A DNA stretch of 64,000 nucleotides from Sesamum alatum. Lineage: Eukaryota; Streptophyta; Magnoliopsida; Lamiales; Pedaliaceae. Each line of letters opens with the position of its first letter. Within the stretch, counting starts at the first letter, position 1. The notes beneath the pieces were generated by a model, which saw only the letters and a program-made list of their open reading frames with translations, had not been told where the DNA came from and ran no database searches. The position numbers and the translations under genes were made by a program. Below, piece by piece: positions 35,623 to 48,420 of this stretch. The stretch spans positions 21,933,636-21,997,635 of the forward strand of contig JACGWO010000002.1 in NCBI GenBank assembly GCA_034509735.1, read 5' to 3'.

Positions 35623-37118
35623 GAGTCTGTAACGTCCATAAATTTTTTTATATATAATTAAGAGACTAATTGATAATTATTAAATCTAAATTTATTGATA
35701 AATAAAATATAGGTTAGTATTTGAATATATTTGACTTTTACAATGATCAAATTGGAGTTTTATAGAACTTTTGAGAGTAAATTAGATAATTTTAACAATT
35801 AGGGGACAAAATTGGCAATTTTGATAGAGTTTATATATATAAAGGAACACAAAAAAAGAGGTGACAGGTGGTGATGATAGTTTCAGCAACGTGGCTTCCC
35901 TCTTTAATTGCAAGAATGCCACATGACCTATAATTTGCTATATTAATTAGACACACACACATATATATAAATATATATTAATAGGTGATTACACATATTG
36001 TTTCGTAGCTGGTCGTCTGCCTAATGAACATCAGGACGTGAAGATAGAGTAGAGGACTGAGCAGATTCTCCTATTAATGTGATCTTTTGAGTTGGAGGTA
36101 AGTATAGTTAATTGGATTATATATGTATATACATATTGTTGGTATACATGATTGTTATGATTGGATATTTGTCTGGATTATATGATTGTTTTTTGAAGAT
36201 GTGATTATATGTGGTTATGGTGTACGAAACATAGATGGATGATTATTTATACTATGTTGATTGTTAAATGAAATTGAACGTTGACGATACCGAAGGAGAT
36301 TTGATTGTTGAATGAAGATGAGTGATGAGAATATCTGTTGAGAATATTGTGAATTGAGATAAAGAGATGGCTTACCTAACTGGGGGGCATACTGCAATGG
36401 CTTATGATGATATGATTAATGACGAGTTGTGTGTTGTCATTGATCAAGGGAGATGATGTAACATATCATATGAGCTGTGTGCTGTGTGATATGAGGGATG
36501 ATGGGATATCATACGAGCTGTGTGCTGTGTGGTATCAGTGATGATGGGGTATCATACGAGCTGTGTGCTGTGTGGTACCGAGAAAAAAAAAAGAGATATT
36601 ATGATTGAGGGGACAATAGCCGACATAGACTATTGAGTGATGCACTCCAGCATGGGTAAGCAGGGCCCTAAGGAGATAAATAATAAAGTTGAGTATTATG
36701 TGTAGATTGATATATGATTGTTTGTATATGTTATTTCTTATATTTGTTGTAATTGCATGATATTCATTTTATTGTGTATGTGCATACATTTATATATATA
36801 TATATATATAATTCAATTACCTATACTTATTGAGTAGGCAACTCATTTCTTACCACGCATTTTTCAGAATATAAGTCTTAATTACTAGCTGAATTAGATC
36901 ATAAGCCGTGCTTCCAGTCTTATTAGGTGGGTCAGCAATGACATCTTGGGTTGAGATCTCCAACTACATAACTACAATGAAATTAGATTTTTATTTAAAT
37001 TTGTATTTCACGATTTATTAGTTCTCATATAAATTTCTTGTAAAGTGGGTTTAATTATGGAGTATGTATTATAACTAGTGGCATCAAAGCATAGTGTTGT
37101 AGAGGGTGCTACAGAGTC
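35623..37118 (+). mobile_element. Solo LTR, Ty3/gypsy-like, TSD GAGTC
   Basis: A 1486-bp sequence at 35628-37113 begins TGTAACGTCC and ends GGGTGCTACA, with short inverted ends (TGTA...TACA). It is flanked by GAGTC at 35623-35627 and 37114-37118. Excising it restores the LTR-E sequence seen at 51131-51150. TG...CA ends and a 5-bp TSD indicate an LTR. Many plant Ty3/gypsy LTRs begin TGTAACACC-like, hence the lean, but no internal protein supports the superfamily. Orientation is nominal. It contains a 45-bp tandem repeat and a TA run at about 36793-36811. Confidence 0.8.
36452..36580 (+). repeat. Tandem repeat, about 45-bp unit, three copies
   Basis: Units starting GATGATG at about 36452, 36497 and 36540 each contain ATATCATACGAGCTGTGTGC followed by TGTGTGG. 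Copies 2 and 3 are nearly identical and copy 1 is more diverged. Located inside the gypsy-like solo LTR. Confidence 0.8.
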
Positions 37119-38268
37119 AATCTCGAAGGATAAAATAAGTAATTAGATTACTTAAGGGATAGTCCATTGGATGGACGAGCCGATATTGTATCGGGCTTTC
37201 GTTTAATCGGTAAATTGGATTTTCGATTAAATATGGAAAGTTGAGACGTTGAGACGTTGGATCTTTTAATTGGATTAAAAGATCAACGGGAATAATTTAA
37301 ATGGACATTAAATTGGATTTAATGTTGGATTCGTCATAATTGGATTACGATAAAACTCGGTCCGTTAAATTATACCCGAGAGGAGAAATAATTCCTATTT
37401 TAGAATAGGAAGAAGTTGGACTTCTTCCCTTAATTAAACATGGCCGACATGCTCCCTTGGAGGAAGCAAAATCGGCCATGTTTCATGCTAGGTGGTATGT
37501 TGACTTATCTCTTTTGGAAAGAGACAAATCAACTCCAGTCAAGCTCTTCCCTTTTTGTATGATTTGATCATACCATAAATTTTGGTAGGCTTGATTGAAT
37601 TATTGATGGTGATTGATTGGAATGAATCTAGACATCCTTGGATGAATCTAGACACATTCCAATAATCACATTAATTATGTATATATATTAGAATATACAA
37701 CACCAAGCATAAGTGATTCATTATTCATCTTTTTCTAGGAAAAAGTGAAGACAAAATCCCTCTCCTCTCTCTCAACTCTCGGCCCTCTCTCCCTCTCTCA
37801 CACTTGCGTTCTTCACTTGATTTTGAATCAAGAAGAAGAACAAAGTAAGTTTAAGAGAGCACTAATTCATAGTGTTCTTCTCTTATACCGATTCCTTCTT
37901 AAACCCGTTCTTTTCTAGCAAGAAGAACGTGTGTTTCTTCCGGTGTGGTGTGGATCACCTTTGGAGAATCCATACATTTGGATTTCGTGAGCATTTCGGA
38001 GAAGGAACAACGCAAGTAGCCGGGAGCATACGCTAAACAATCAAAGGTAACGGTTTATTACGCTTTGATTGATTATATATATTTATCTATGCCCTATGTG
38101 TTTAATATTCATTTTCAATATTTACACATCCCACATCGAACGCCCGGTTGAGCACCCAAGGGCACAACCCTTGGGATTCGTATTTTAAATTAGATTTGAT
38201 TTAATTTACGCACTTTTCTCGCTTTCTCGCTTCCGCTCACGCTCCCGGGCGGATCCGCTTGTCCTTCA

Positions 38269-40082
38269 ATCCTCACTTAGAGGATTCAGGATTGACACCC
38301 GAAGGGCTGATAGACCACGAGAAGTCCAACATGCTAGGCATGAAGGACAGCCTCAGGAACCGCCAGCCCCGGTTCCTAAACCGCCAGCTCCGATACAGTC
38401 AGCGCCCACAGTCACCACTGACGTTCCCGTTCTCCGTAGGTCTGCTAGAGAGTCCAAACCTCTAGTGAGATATGGCTTTCTAAATACGACCGGTCTTCTG
38501 GATAACGATCCTAAGACATACAGAGAAGCGATGTCTGATATCGACTCCGGGAAATGGCTTGAGGCCATGAAAACCGAAATGGACTCCATGAGCGAGAACC
38601 AGGTCTGGAGACTTGTAGATCCACCGAAAGGTGTTAAGCTAGTTGGCGCTAAGTGGGTCTACAAGCGCAAACTTAGCGTTGATGGAGAAGTCACAACCTT
38701 TAAGGCTAGGCTTATAGCTGGGATACACTCAACGACCCGAGGTCGATTTTGAGGATACCTACTCGCCGGTAGCCATGGCTAAATCCATTCGGATCCTGCT
38801 CACCATAGCAGCATGGTATGACTATGAGATATGGCAGATGGACGTGAAAACGGCCTTCCTCAATGGCTTTGTTGAGGAAGAGATCTATATGGATCAGCCG
38901 GAAGGTTTCACGGTCGCTGGAGAAGAACAGAAGGTCTGTCGTCTCCAGGAGTCCATCTATAGCCTCAAACAAGCATCCCGAAGTTGGAACATTCGCTTTG
39001 ATGAAGTGATACGGGGCTATGACTTCATCAAAAATGAATCAGACCCTTGTGTATACAAGAAGGTCAGTGGGAGCTCTATAGTGTTCCTGGTGCTTTATGT
39101 GGATGACATTCTACTCATTGGTAATGATATTAGAATGTTGGGTGACACAAAAACATGGTTATCAACCCAGTTTTCCATGAAGGATTTGGGTGAAGCCTCC
39201 TACATCCTAGGCATGCAGATTGTCAGGGACAGATCTAAAAGGATGTTAGGGCTCACTCAAAACTCATATATGGAGAAAGTCCTAAAGAGATATCGAATGG
39301 ACAACTCCAAACGAGGATTCCTTCCCATGAGGCATGGGATCAAGTTATCCAAGAAACAGTCCCCGCAGACTAATGAGGAACTTGAAAGGATAAAAGTCAT
39401 CCCTTATGCTTCTGCCGTAGGTAGCATCCAATATGCGTACCACTGCACGAGGCCTGACATTGCTTACGCTTTGAGCGTAACAAGCAGATATCAGTCTTGT
39501 GTAGGAGAGGCACATTGGAATGCTGTTAAGGGCATCCTTTAGTACCTAAGGAGGACTAAGGAAATGTTCTTAGTCTATGGCAATGGAGAACTAATCCTGG
39601 AAGGTTTTAGCGACGCTATCTTCCAGTCTGATGACGATGATGCCAAGTCTCAATCGGGTTACGTATTCAAGCTCAATGGAGGAGTAGTGGCTTGGAAAAG
39701 TTCCAAGCAAGCAACCACTGCTGACTCCACCACAGAGGCTGAATACATAGCAGCTTCAGAAGCTGCCAAGGAAGCGGTTTGGATGAGAAACTACATCCAA
39801 GAATTGGGTGTGGTGCCTAGCATCGCCGAGCCCGTTGTCATCTTCTGTGATAACAACGGTGCAATAGCGCAAGCAAAGGAACCGAGATCTCATCACCGTT
39901 CCAAACACATTCTTAGACGCTACCATCTTCTTAGAGAAACGGTAGGAAGAGATGACGTTCAGATGGACCGAGTCAACTCAACAGACAACACAGCAGATCC
40001 ACTGACAAAGCCTATGTCGCAGAGCGCTCATACGCAACATCTTGAGAAGATGGGGATTAGACATATGGGCGATTGGCTTTAA
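38269..40082 (+). pseudogene. gag-pol: Element F integrase C-terminus, RT and RNase H
   Basis: Plus-strand continuation of an A-type polyprotein, entered at GFRID-type residues where E inserted. The proline-rich linker is followed by VRYGFL and KWVYKRKLSVDGEVTTFKA. A two-base loss near 38718 shifts the frame. RT resumes at 38775 with QMDVKTAFLNGFVEEEIYMD and YVDD at residues 108-111 of that piece. AAG-to-TAG at 39541-39543 interrupts the join to RNase H (39564-40082), which is complete to GDWL with TAA at 40080-40082. The upstream two thirds of F lie left of the window. Confidence 0.92.
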
Positions 40083-40098
40083 AGGTCAACTGGGAGAT
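40083..40098 (+). other. Polypurine tract of element F
   Basis: AGGTCAACTGGGAGAT between the RNase H stop and the 3' LTR. One change from the A version (AAGTGGG to AACTGGG). Confidence 0.75.
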
Positions 40099-42072
40099 TG
40101 TTAGAATAGGTGACCATATAGCCAATTTTGGCGGGCAAAATGTAACCTATGTCTAGACAATTTCAGTGTTTTGATAAATTTATTAATGAATAAAGAAATG
40201 AAATTCATATGGCATTACTTTGTTTGTGTTCACTTTATCTGCATTACGTATCTGTTCACTACGCAAACAAAGCCCATGGACTGAAAACATATTTTAGGGA
40301 CTGGGACTACGCTTGGAGGTAGGTCCATGAAATCAGTCCCGCCGAATCAGTCCGAGAATCTCCTAGTCAAGGAATCTCGAAAATGGGTATCGAGATTCCC
40401 CTTGAGACTTGCACTAAGCATCTGCTGTCATATTTCATCGACGGCGGATGAGGGTCGTCTAAGCAGTGTTAGTGGGTTAGCTTGCTAGGAAGTAGCTGAC
40501 TGAGGTGACTCGCGGGAACCGTCTTACGGAGGACCTTGAGTAGGGTCGGCTAGGTATGACGTGTGTTCCCGGTTCCAACGGTACAGGTCAAGTCCTTTCA
40601 CTTGAGGAACTGCTGGGTTTACCTGTATATCAGGTCTGTATCTTAGAGATGGTGAGACATTTCCAAGATGCACTTGAGTAGTCATAAGCCATGTCTAGTG
40701 CAGCTCTGGTGTACAGAGTGACAGTAGTTTCCAAGAAAGGATCTGCCTCCTGTCAAAAAGGCATTAACAGTTGAGTCTGACGTATGCTCTGTGTCTTGTC
40801 CCTAAAATCTGTGGCCACAGTAACTGAACAGAAGGGAAGGTTTCCCTTGCGGCGTTTAGTAAGGACAGACCGACACTTAGGTCCAAAATGGGTACCTGCA
40901 TTTTTCGTGCCCTAAACCCTAAGTGGTGAGACCGTAGACAGAAGGACAAGTGTACTGTTAGAGCCTAAAGGTTCATCCCCGAATTTTTCACCTAGTCTCT
41001 AGTGCCATGGACCGTTGCTAGATGGCCACCCATGGTAACGGGCGGATTCTAGGAATCCGATAAAGTCTAGCTGAAAGGTGAACCTAAAGAGTCACACACA
41101 ATCCACACACAATAAGTATTTAATTTAGAATTAAATATTATAGAAATGGAATGATTAAATTGGATTTAATCGGGTCCTTTATTTTCTTGGAGAGAATTAA
41201 TTCCTTTTATTATATAAAAGGGATTCATCTAATAAATTGGATTTATTAGAAAAATTAATTTAATGGGCCTAGAATAAATATTTATATTTATTATATTTAT
41301 TTATTAACCTTTGGAATATTTAAATAGGCTTTAAATATTCCATTAAATTAAATTAATGGTTGAGATTAAAAGGAGAGATGGATGGCTAGGATTTAATTTG
41401 ACTAGGTCAAATACTACTTTGACTAGGTCAAAATCCTAGTCAAAATAGTCTTCTAAGAGTTGAAATTTGAAGAGGATTAAACTCCTCCTCTATATATAGT
41501 CCTAGCCCCTCACTATTTGAAGAGTGATGAAATTCCAACACACACACACACACACCCCACTAGGCACCCCCTCTCTCCCTCTCGTCCGCCCTCTCTCTCT
41601 CTCTCACAAGAAAATAATTTTCTTATTCTTTTGTTCTTGGAACAATCGAATTAAGGAGAATTAATACCGTTAATTAATAACGTGTGATTAATTCATCCTC
41701 TCCAAAATACTTGTTCGTTCGCTAGCACGACGTGCAAGATACATGGGTGGATTGCGTGTTACTATTTGGAGAGTCTCACATACGAGATTAGGAGCAAATC
41801 GGGGAACAACGCGAGTAGCGGTTAGAAGACGAAAACGACAATCGGTAGGTTCTGGTTTAAATTTTCGTTTCTCTTTATTTTTAATCCTATGGCCTCCATG
41901 TTTCCTTTTATGCTTTTAATTCATGAGATACACCGAACGCCCAGGAACTTCAAAGGTACACCCCTTGAACGTGTTCTTTCATTTAATTAAAAGCATGTTT
42001 TAATTTTTGTATTTAATTTTATACCGCGCTTCCGCATTCGTGCTATTTCCCGGGACGATCCACAATCTTTCA
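40099..42072 (+). repeat. 3' LTR of element F (LTR-A)
   Basis: 1974 bp starting TGTTAGAATAGGTGACCATA and ending CCACAATCTTTCA. More diverged from the A copies than they are from each other, so F is older. The right flank CTTGT (42073-42077) is element G integrase; the left TSD is outside the window. Confidence 0.92.
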
Positions 42073-42587
42073 CTTGTGAATCCTGTCTCAGAGGAAAAAT
42101 GATCAAGAAGCCCGTTGTAGGATAAAGCAGGCTTGCCACAGGTCTGTTGGACTTGGTCCATATAGACGTATGTGGACCACTAAGGACGCAAGCCCGATGT
42201 GCGTTCTCCTACTTCATAACATTCACCAATGATCATTCACGGTATGGTTATGTATACCTGATGAGGTACAAGTCTGAAGCTCTTGAGAGGTTTAAATAAT
42301 TCAGACTTGAAGTTGAGAACCAAACCGGCTGCAAAATTAAAGTCCTACTGTTAGACTGAGGCGGAGAATACCTTAGTATTGAGTTCCTTAATTATCTTAA
42401 AGAAAACGGTATAATCTCTGAATGGACACCTTCCAGGACACCACAGTTAAATGGGGCCTCTAAAAGGAGGAATCAAACAGTGTTGGACATGGTTCGATCC
42501 ATAATGAGTTTTACCAAATTGCCCTTGTCGTTTTAGGGCTACACATTGGAGACTGTGGCCAAATTGTTAAACTTGGCGCCAACCAGT
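42073..42587 (+). pseudogene. Element G integrase (decayed, left piece)
   Basis: Plus-strand A-type integrase without an open frame: a CESCLRGKM-like start, GLLDLVH-DVCGPL, FTNDHSRYGYVYLM, a decayed LL-D-GGEYLS and an RRNQTVLDMVR-like string can be traced across frameshifts and several TAG/TAA codons. It is interrupted by element H after the codons for LNLAPTS and resumes at 53332. The heavy decay fits its place as the outermost, oldest element. Confidence 0.82.
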
Positions 42588-44596
42588 TGAAAGAAATCGG
42601 TGGATCGTCCCGGGAATTGCGCGAATGCGGAAGCGCGATAAAAATAAACATACAAAAATTAAAGCATGCTTTAAATTTAAAAGTACACGCTCAAGGGGTG
42701 TGCCCTTGAGGTTCCCGGGCATTCGGTGTATCTCATGATCATACAACGTGTAAAGAAATCATGGAGGCCATAGAGTTGAAAATTAAAGAGGGACGAAAAA
42801 GTAAAACGAGACCTACCCGTTGTCGTTTTCGTCTTCAACGGCTACTCGCGTTGTTCCCCGTTTTGCACCGAGATCTCGTTCTTGAGACCCTCCAAATCGT
42901 GACACATGATCCACCCACATATCTTGCATGTCGTGCTAGCAACGAACAAGTGTATAATTTTTTGGAGTAGATGAATCAACAACACGTTATCAATTAACGG
43001 TATTGATTCATCTAAGTTCTAATGTTCCAATAACAAAAAGAACTAAGAGAAATATATTTTCATGTTGGAGAGAGAGAGAGGGGCGGACGAGAGGTAGGAG
43101 AGGGGACAGTGTGTGTTGTGTGTGTTTTCAAGAATCATCATCCTTCAATTGTTTGGAGGCTAGAGGTTTTATATAGAGGAGGAGTTTAATCCTCTTTAAA
43201 CTCCAACTCTAAGAACTCTAATTTGACTAGGATTTTGAGCTAGTTAAAGTCCAAGTCAAACTAGTGTTTGACCTAGTCAAACGAATCCTAACCTTCCATC
43301 TCCCCTTTCCATCTCAACCGTTGATTTTAATTTAATGGAATATTTAAATCCCATTAAATATTCCAAAAGGCTAAAAAAATAAATATAATATAATATAATA
43401 AATAAATATTATTATTTATTCTAAGCCCATTAAATCAACCCTTTAATAAATCCTATTTATTAGTTTAATTCCCTTTATCAAATAGAAGGAATTAATTTCT
43501 CCAAGAAAATATAGGACCCGATTAAATCTAATTTAATCATTCCTTTACTCCAATACTTAATTCTAAATTAAATACTAAGTGTGTGTGTGGATAGTGTATG
43601 ACTCTTTAGGTTCACCATTCAGCTAGACTTGGTCGGATTCCTAGAATCCGCCCGTTACCATGGGTGGCCATCTAGCAACGGTCCATGGCACTAGAGACTA
43701 GGTAAAATATTCGGGGATGAACATTTAGGCTCTAACAGTACACTTGTCCTTCTATCTTCGGTCTCATCACTTAGAGTCTAGGGCACGGAAAATGCAGGTA
43801 CCCATTTTGGACCTAAGTGTCGGTCTGTCCTTACTAAACGCCGCAAGGGAAACCTTTCCCTTCTGTTCAGTCACTGTGGGCACAGATTTCAGGGACAAGA
43901 CACAGAGCATACATGAGACTCAACTGTCAATACCTTTGGACAGGACACAGATCCTTTCTTGGAAACTACTGTCACTTAGTACACCCGAGCTGCACTTGAC
44001 ATGGCTTATGACTACTCAAGAGTATTTTGGCAATCTCTTACCATATCTAAGATACAGACCTGATGCACAGGTAAACTCAGCAGTTCCTCAAGTCAAAGGA
44101 CTTGGCCTGTACCGTTGGAACCGGGAATACACGTCATACCTTGCTGACCATACTCAAGGTCCTCCGTAAGACGGTTCCCGCGAGTCACCTCAGTCAGCTG
44201 CTTCCTAGCATGCTGACCCACTAACACTGCTTAGACGACCGTCGTCACCCGTCGATGAAACACGACAGCAGATGCTTAGTGCAAGTCTCAAAGGGAATCC
44301 CGGTACCCATTTTCGGGATTCCTTGACTTGGAGATTTCCGGACTGATTCGGTGAGACTGATTTCATGGACCTACCTCCAAGCGTAGTCCCAGTCCCCGAA
44401 ATCGTTACTCAGTCCGTGGGCTTTGTTTGCGTAGTGAACAGAAATGTAAATGCAGATAAGTGAACGTAAACAAAGTATTGCCATATGAATTTTTACTTCT
44501 TTATTCATAAATGTTTTTATCAAATACCAAAGAATTGTCTAGACATAGGTTACATATTCCTGCCAAAATTGGCTTACATGGTCAACTTTTCTAACA
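42588..44596 (-). repeat. 3' LTR of element H (LTR-A)
   Basis: 2009 bp; the minus strand starts TGTTAGAAAAGTTGACCATG at 44596 and ends CGATTTCTTTCA at 42588. It carries the TATA/hairpin/W-box arrangement around 43165-43290. The 141-codon frame at 43744-44169 is antisense to the LTR and recurs in other LTR copies through sequence identity only. Confidence 0.93.
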
Positions 44597-44612
44597 ATCT
44601 CCCACTTGACCT
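44597..44612 (-). other. Polypurine tract of element H
   Basis: Minus strand AGGTCAAGTGGGAGAT, directly before the 3' LTR. Confidence 0.8.
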
Positions 44613-46067
44613 TTAAAGCCAATTGCCCATATGCTTATTCCCAATCTTCTCAAGATGTTGCGTATGAGCGCTCTGCGACATAGGCTTTGTCAGCAGGTCT
44701 GCTGTGTTGTCTGCCGAGTTGACTCGGTCCATCCGGACGTCACCTCTTCCTACCATTTCTCTAAGAAGATGGTAGCGTCTAAGAATGTGTTTGGAACGGT
44801 GATGAGATCTCGGTTCCTTTGCTTGCGCTATAGCGCCGTTGTTATCACAGAAAATGACAACAGGCTCGGCGATGCTAGGCACCACACCCAACTCTTGGAT
44901 GTAGTTTCTCATCCAAACCGCTTCCTTGGCAGCTTCTGAAGCTGCTATGTATTCAGCCTCTGTGGTGGAGTCAGCAATGGTTGCTTGCTTGGAACTTTTC
45001 CAAGCTACTACTCCTCCATTGAGTTTGAATACGTACCCCGATTGAGACTTGGCATCATCGTCATCAGACTGGAAGCTAGCGTCGCTAAAGCCTTCAAGAA
45101 TTAGTTCTCCATTGCCATAGACTAGGAACATGTCCTTAGTCCTCCTTAGGTACTTAAGGATGCCCTTAACAGCATTCCAATGTGCCTCTCCTGCGCAGGA
45201 CTGATATCTGCTTGTTACGCTCAAAGCGTACGCAATGTCAGGCCTAGTGCAGTGAACCGCATATTGTATGCTACCTACGGCAGAAGCATAGGGGTTGACC
45301 TTCACCCTTTCAAGTTCCTCATCAGTCTGTGGGGATTGTTTCTTGGTTAACTTGATCCCATGCCTCATTGGAAGGAATCCTCGTTTGGAGTTGTCCATTC
45401 GATATCTCTTTAGGAATTTCTCCATATACGAGTTTTGGGTGAGTCCTAACATCCTTTTAGATCTGTCCCTGACAATCTGGATGCCTAGGATGTAGGAGAC
45501 TTCACCCAAGCCCTTCATGGAAAACTGGGTTGACAACCATGCTTTTGTGTTTCCTAACATTCTAACGTCATTACCAATGAGCAGAATGTCATCCACATAA
45601 AGCACTAGGAACAGTATTGAGCTCCCACTGACCTTCTTGTATACACAAGGGTCGGATTCGTTTTTTATGAAGTCATGACCTCGTATTACTTCATCAAAGC
45701 GAATGTTCCAACTTCGGGAGGCTTGTTTGAGGCCATAGATGGACTTCTGGAGACGACAGACTTTCTGCTCTTCTCCAGTGACCGTGAAACCCTGCGGCTG
45801 ATCTATATAGATCTCTTCTTCAACGAAACCGTTGAGGAAGGCCGTTTTCACGTCCATCTGCCATATCTCATAGTCATACCATGCTGCTATGGTGAGCAGA
45901 ATCCGAATGGACTTAGCCATGGCTACTGGCGAGTAGGTATCCTCAAAATCGACCGCGGGTCGTTGAGTGTATCCCTTAGCTACAAGCCTAGCCTTAAAAG
46001 GTTGTGACTTCTCCATCAACGTCAAGTTTGCGCTTGTAGACCCACTTACAGCCCACTGGCTTAACAC
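44613..46067 (-). pseudogene. gag-pol: Element H RT and RNase H
   Basis: A 484-codon open piece on the minus strand, in frame from FKARLVAKGYTQRP to the normal GNWL stop. QMDVKTAFLNGFVEEEIYID and YVDD (residues 157-160) are present, and the RNase H strings GFSDASFQSDDDDAK and DSTTEAEYIAASEAAKEAVW are intact. It is separated from the upstream frame by a one-base insertion near 46005 (AAAAGG for AAAGG). Apart from that join the catalytic residues look complete. Confidence 0.92.
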
Positions 46068-47274
46068 CTTTCGGTGGATCTACAAGACTCCAGACTTGGT
46101 TCTCGCTCATAGAGTCCATTTCGGCTTTCATGGCCTCAAGCCATTTCCCGGAGTCGATGTAAGACATCACTTCTCCATACGTCTTAGGATCGTTATCCAA
46201 AAGATCGGTCGCACCTAGAAAGCCATATCTCACTGGAGGTCTGGACTCTCTAGTGGACCTACGGATAACGGAAACGTCAGTGGTGACTGTGGGCGCTGAC
46301 TGTATCGGAGCCGGCGGTTCAAGAACCGGGACTGGCTGTTCCTGAGGCTGTCCTTCATGCCTAGCATGTTGGACTTCTCGAGGTTGGTCAGCCCTTCGGC
46401 TGTTAATCCTGAATCCTCTAAGTGAGGGTTCCGCAGCTGTGTCTGATGGCTGGATTCCATCACTTGATTCCTCAAGGATCAACTCATCAGATTGGATATC
46501 CTCCGGGAAGCCTTGCTCCAAGAATACTGCATTTCTTGAAACAAACTCCTTTTGTTCCAAGGGGTCATAAAAGTAATAACCCGCAGTTTCTTTAGGGTAT
46601 CCAACGAACCTGCATAAGCTAGACCTAGATTCTAACTTATCTCCCGCTAACCTCTTGACGTATGCGGGGCTACCCCACACTTTCAAGTAGTTGTAGGATG
46701 CAGGCTTGCCGTGCCATATCTCATATGGCGTTTGGGTCAATGTACTAGTAGGCGCTAAATTCAATAATTTGGGCGCCGTTTCTAGTGCATAGCCCCAAAA
46801 CGATAAGGGCAATTTGGTAAAACTCATCATGGACCGAACCATGTCCAACAGGGTTCGATTCCTCCTTTCAGAGACACCATTTAACTGCGGTGTTCCTGGA
46901 CGTGTCCATTCTGATATTATACCATGTTCTTTTAGATAATCTAGGAACTCCGTACTAAGGTATTCACCACCTCGGTCCAACCGAAGGATTTTAATTTTGC
47001 AGTTGGTTTGGTTCTCCACTTCAAGTCTGAATTCTTTAAACCTCGCAAGAGCTTCAGACTTGTACCTCATCAGGTAAACATAACCATACCGTGAATGATC
47101 ATCGGTGAAGGTTATGAAGTATGAGAACCCACCTCGGGCCTGCGTCCTTAGTGGTCCACATACGTCTATATGGACCAAGTCCAACAGACCTGTGGCAAGC
47201 CTGCTTTGTCCTACAAAGGGCTTCTTGGTCATTTTCCCTCTTAGACAGGACTCACAAGTTGGTAGATCGCTCAA
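45994..47274 (-). pseudogene. gag-pol: Element H integrase (nearly complete)
   Basis: A 426-codon open piece starting within the pre-integrase region (DLPTCESCLRGKMTKKP) with both finger cysteines. Catalytic strings LLDLVHIDVCGPL, FTDDHSRYGYVYLM and LRLDRGGEYLS, and the glutamate region GVSERRNRTLLDMVRSM, are all readable. It then runs through GSPAYVKRLAGDKL and the proline-rich linker into the start of RT (KWVYKRKLDVDGEVTTF). It is one of the two best integrase copies in the window. The upstream join to the HHCC histidines is broken near 47300. Confidence 0.9.
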
Positions 47275-47335
47275 GTCCCCAACCTCTAGGTTCTTTGAGT
47301 CTACAACCTTTTCATCCTATCTTGGGATATGTGAC

Positions 47336-47906
47336 CTAGCCTAGCGTGCCACAGACGTGCGTTCCCGTTATATCTAATTTTCGTTTGTGTTGTGCATTGA
47401 GGACGAAATTCGTTTGTTGCAAGATATAGAGTCCGTTATGCAATGTACCAAGTAGATGAGCAATTCCACACCTCATCAAATAAAAGCAATTTTTATTGAT
47501 TCTAAACTCATAACCACTATTGTCCAACAATGGAATGGACATGATGTTTTTAATCATACTGGGTACAAAATAAACTTGCTCTAAATCTATGCTAATACTA
47601 TCACTAATCACTAGAGTGGTGGATCCTACTGCTTCTGCCGAGATGGCCTTGCCATTCCCAAGCTTCAGGATCATGTCCCCGCTACCCAGTTTTCTGCTTC
47701 TTTTCAAAACCTGCAAGTCATTGCAAATGTGAGCTCCACAGCCGGTATCTAATACCCAGGAGGCAGAACTAGTGACCATATTAACCTCAATCACATATAT
47801 ACCTTGGTTCGAGAAGAGTTTGGGGCACTCTCTCTTCCAATGCCCTTTCTCACGGCAGTTGATACATATGTCATATGCCTCTGGCTGTTGCTTGGAGGCA
47901 ACCTTT
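47336..47906 (-). pseudogene. gag-pol: Element H zinc knuckle, protease and pre-integrase
   Basis: Minus strand. From KVASKQQPEAYD the frame reads the knuckle CINCREKGHWKREC, protease SWVLDTGCGAHICND and the pre-integrase region to about 47336. The Gag upstream of the knuckle is missing: at 47907 coding sequence gives way to a short LTR-like filler and then leader. The open frame of 240 codons that begins at 48058 is therefore a chance fusion of leader and pol. Confidence 0.9.
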
Positions 47907-48420
47907 CCCGAATCAGTCCGGAAAATAGAAACCGCAGCGAAAACCCGGGGGGAGTACATAAGGAGGGAGGTAGAATGCCTTATTATTCCAAGGCAACTAG
48001 AAAGAGAGAAGGAGAAAGCAGTAAAAGAGGCACACAGGCCCAACAGAAAATAAACCATACATCCGGTCTAGGGCTCGCGATCATCCATTTCCATCCAACA
48101 CACATAATCACATGATCCAATCACACAATTACAAAATACCAACAACATATGATTTCCAATCATAAATATCCAAAATAATAAATGAATATGTGCACAACGT
48201 GTGAAAAATAAAACACAAATATTGGTTATATTATTTTCTCGTTTTAGGAAAACCTTTCCTCATTATTTTAAGTAAAATAACCCCGGAATTCCAAATCCAA
48301 TTTATTTTACTCCCAAAATAATGTCTTTTAGAAATAGGCATAATTGAACCAAAAAATAATTTTTCATAATTAATTCAAAATTAAAACTGAAAATAATTAA
48401 AAATTAAAAGGAAAAACACT

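Larger units (their letters stand above)
34547..38268 (+). repeat. 3' LTR of element E (LTR-E), split by a solo LTR
   Basis: It starts TGTTGGAATAGGTGACCAGA at 34547 and ends GCTTGTCCTTCA at 38268. Removing the insertion at 35628-37113 and one TSD copy leaves about 2231 bp, almost the same length as the solo LTR-E at 50058-52286 (2229 bp), to which it aligns throughout. It shares the CCATGGACCGTTGCTAG block with the other LTR families. The right flank (38269) is element F pol. Confidence 0.93.

Noticed and set aside
36793..36811. TA-dinucleotide run as a promoter
   Set aside because: A simple microsatellite in a solo LTR, without other promoter features nearby.
37079..37090. TGGCATCAAAGC as a second primer-binding site
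   Set aside because: It has two mismatches to TGGTATCAGAGC and lies 23 bp inside the TG...CA/TSD-defined solo LTR, with no LTR end next to it. Kept only as a curiosity.
43744..44169. MSFYLRSHHLESRARK-type frames, repeated at 8635, 27271, 52500 and 62539
   Set aside because: They recur because LTR-A recurs, and lie antisense in U3. Frame length varies between copies, so no coding constraint is visible.
47907..48058. Start of the 240-codon frame at 48058 as a novel Gag N-terminus
   Set aside because: The upstream part is leader antisense to the plus-strand frame plus filler; the fusion results from a deletion.
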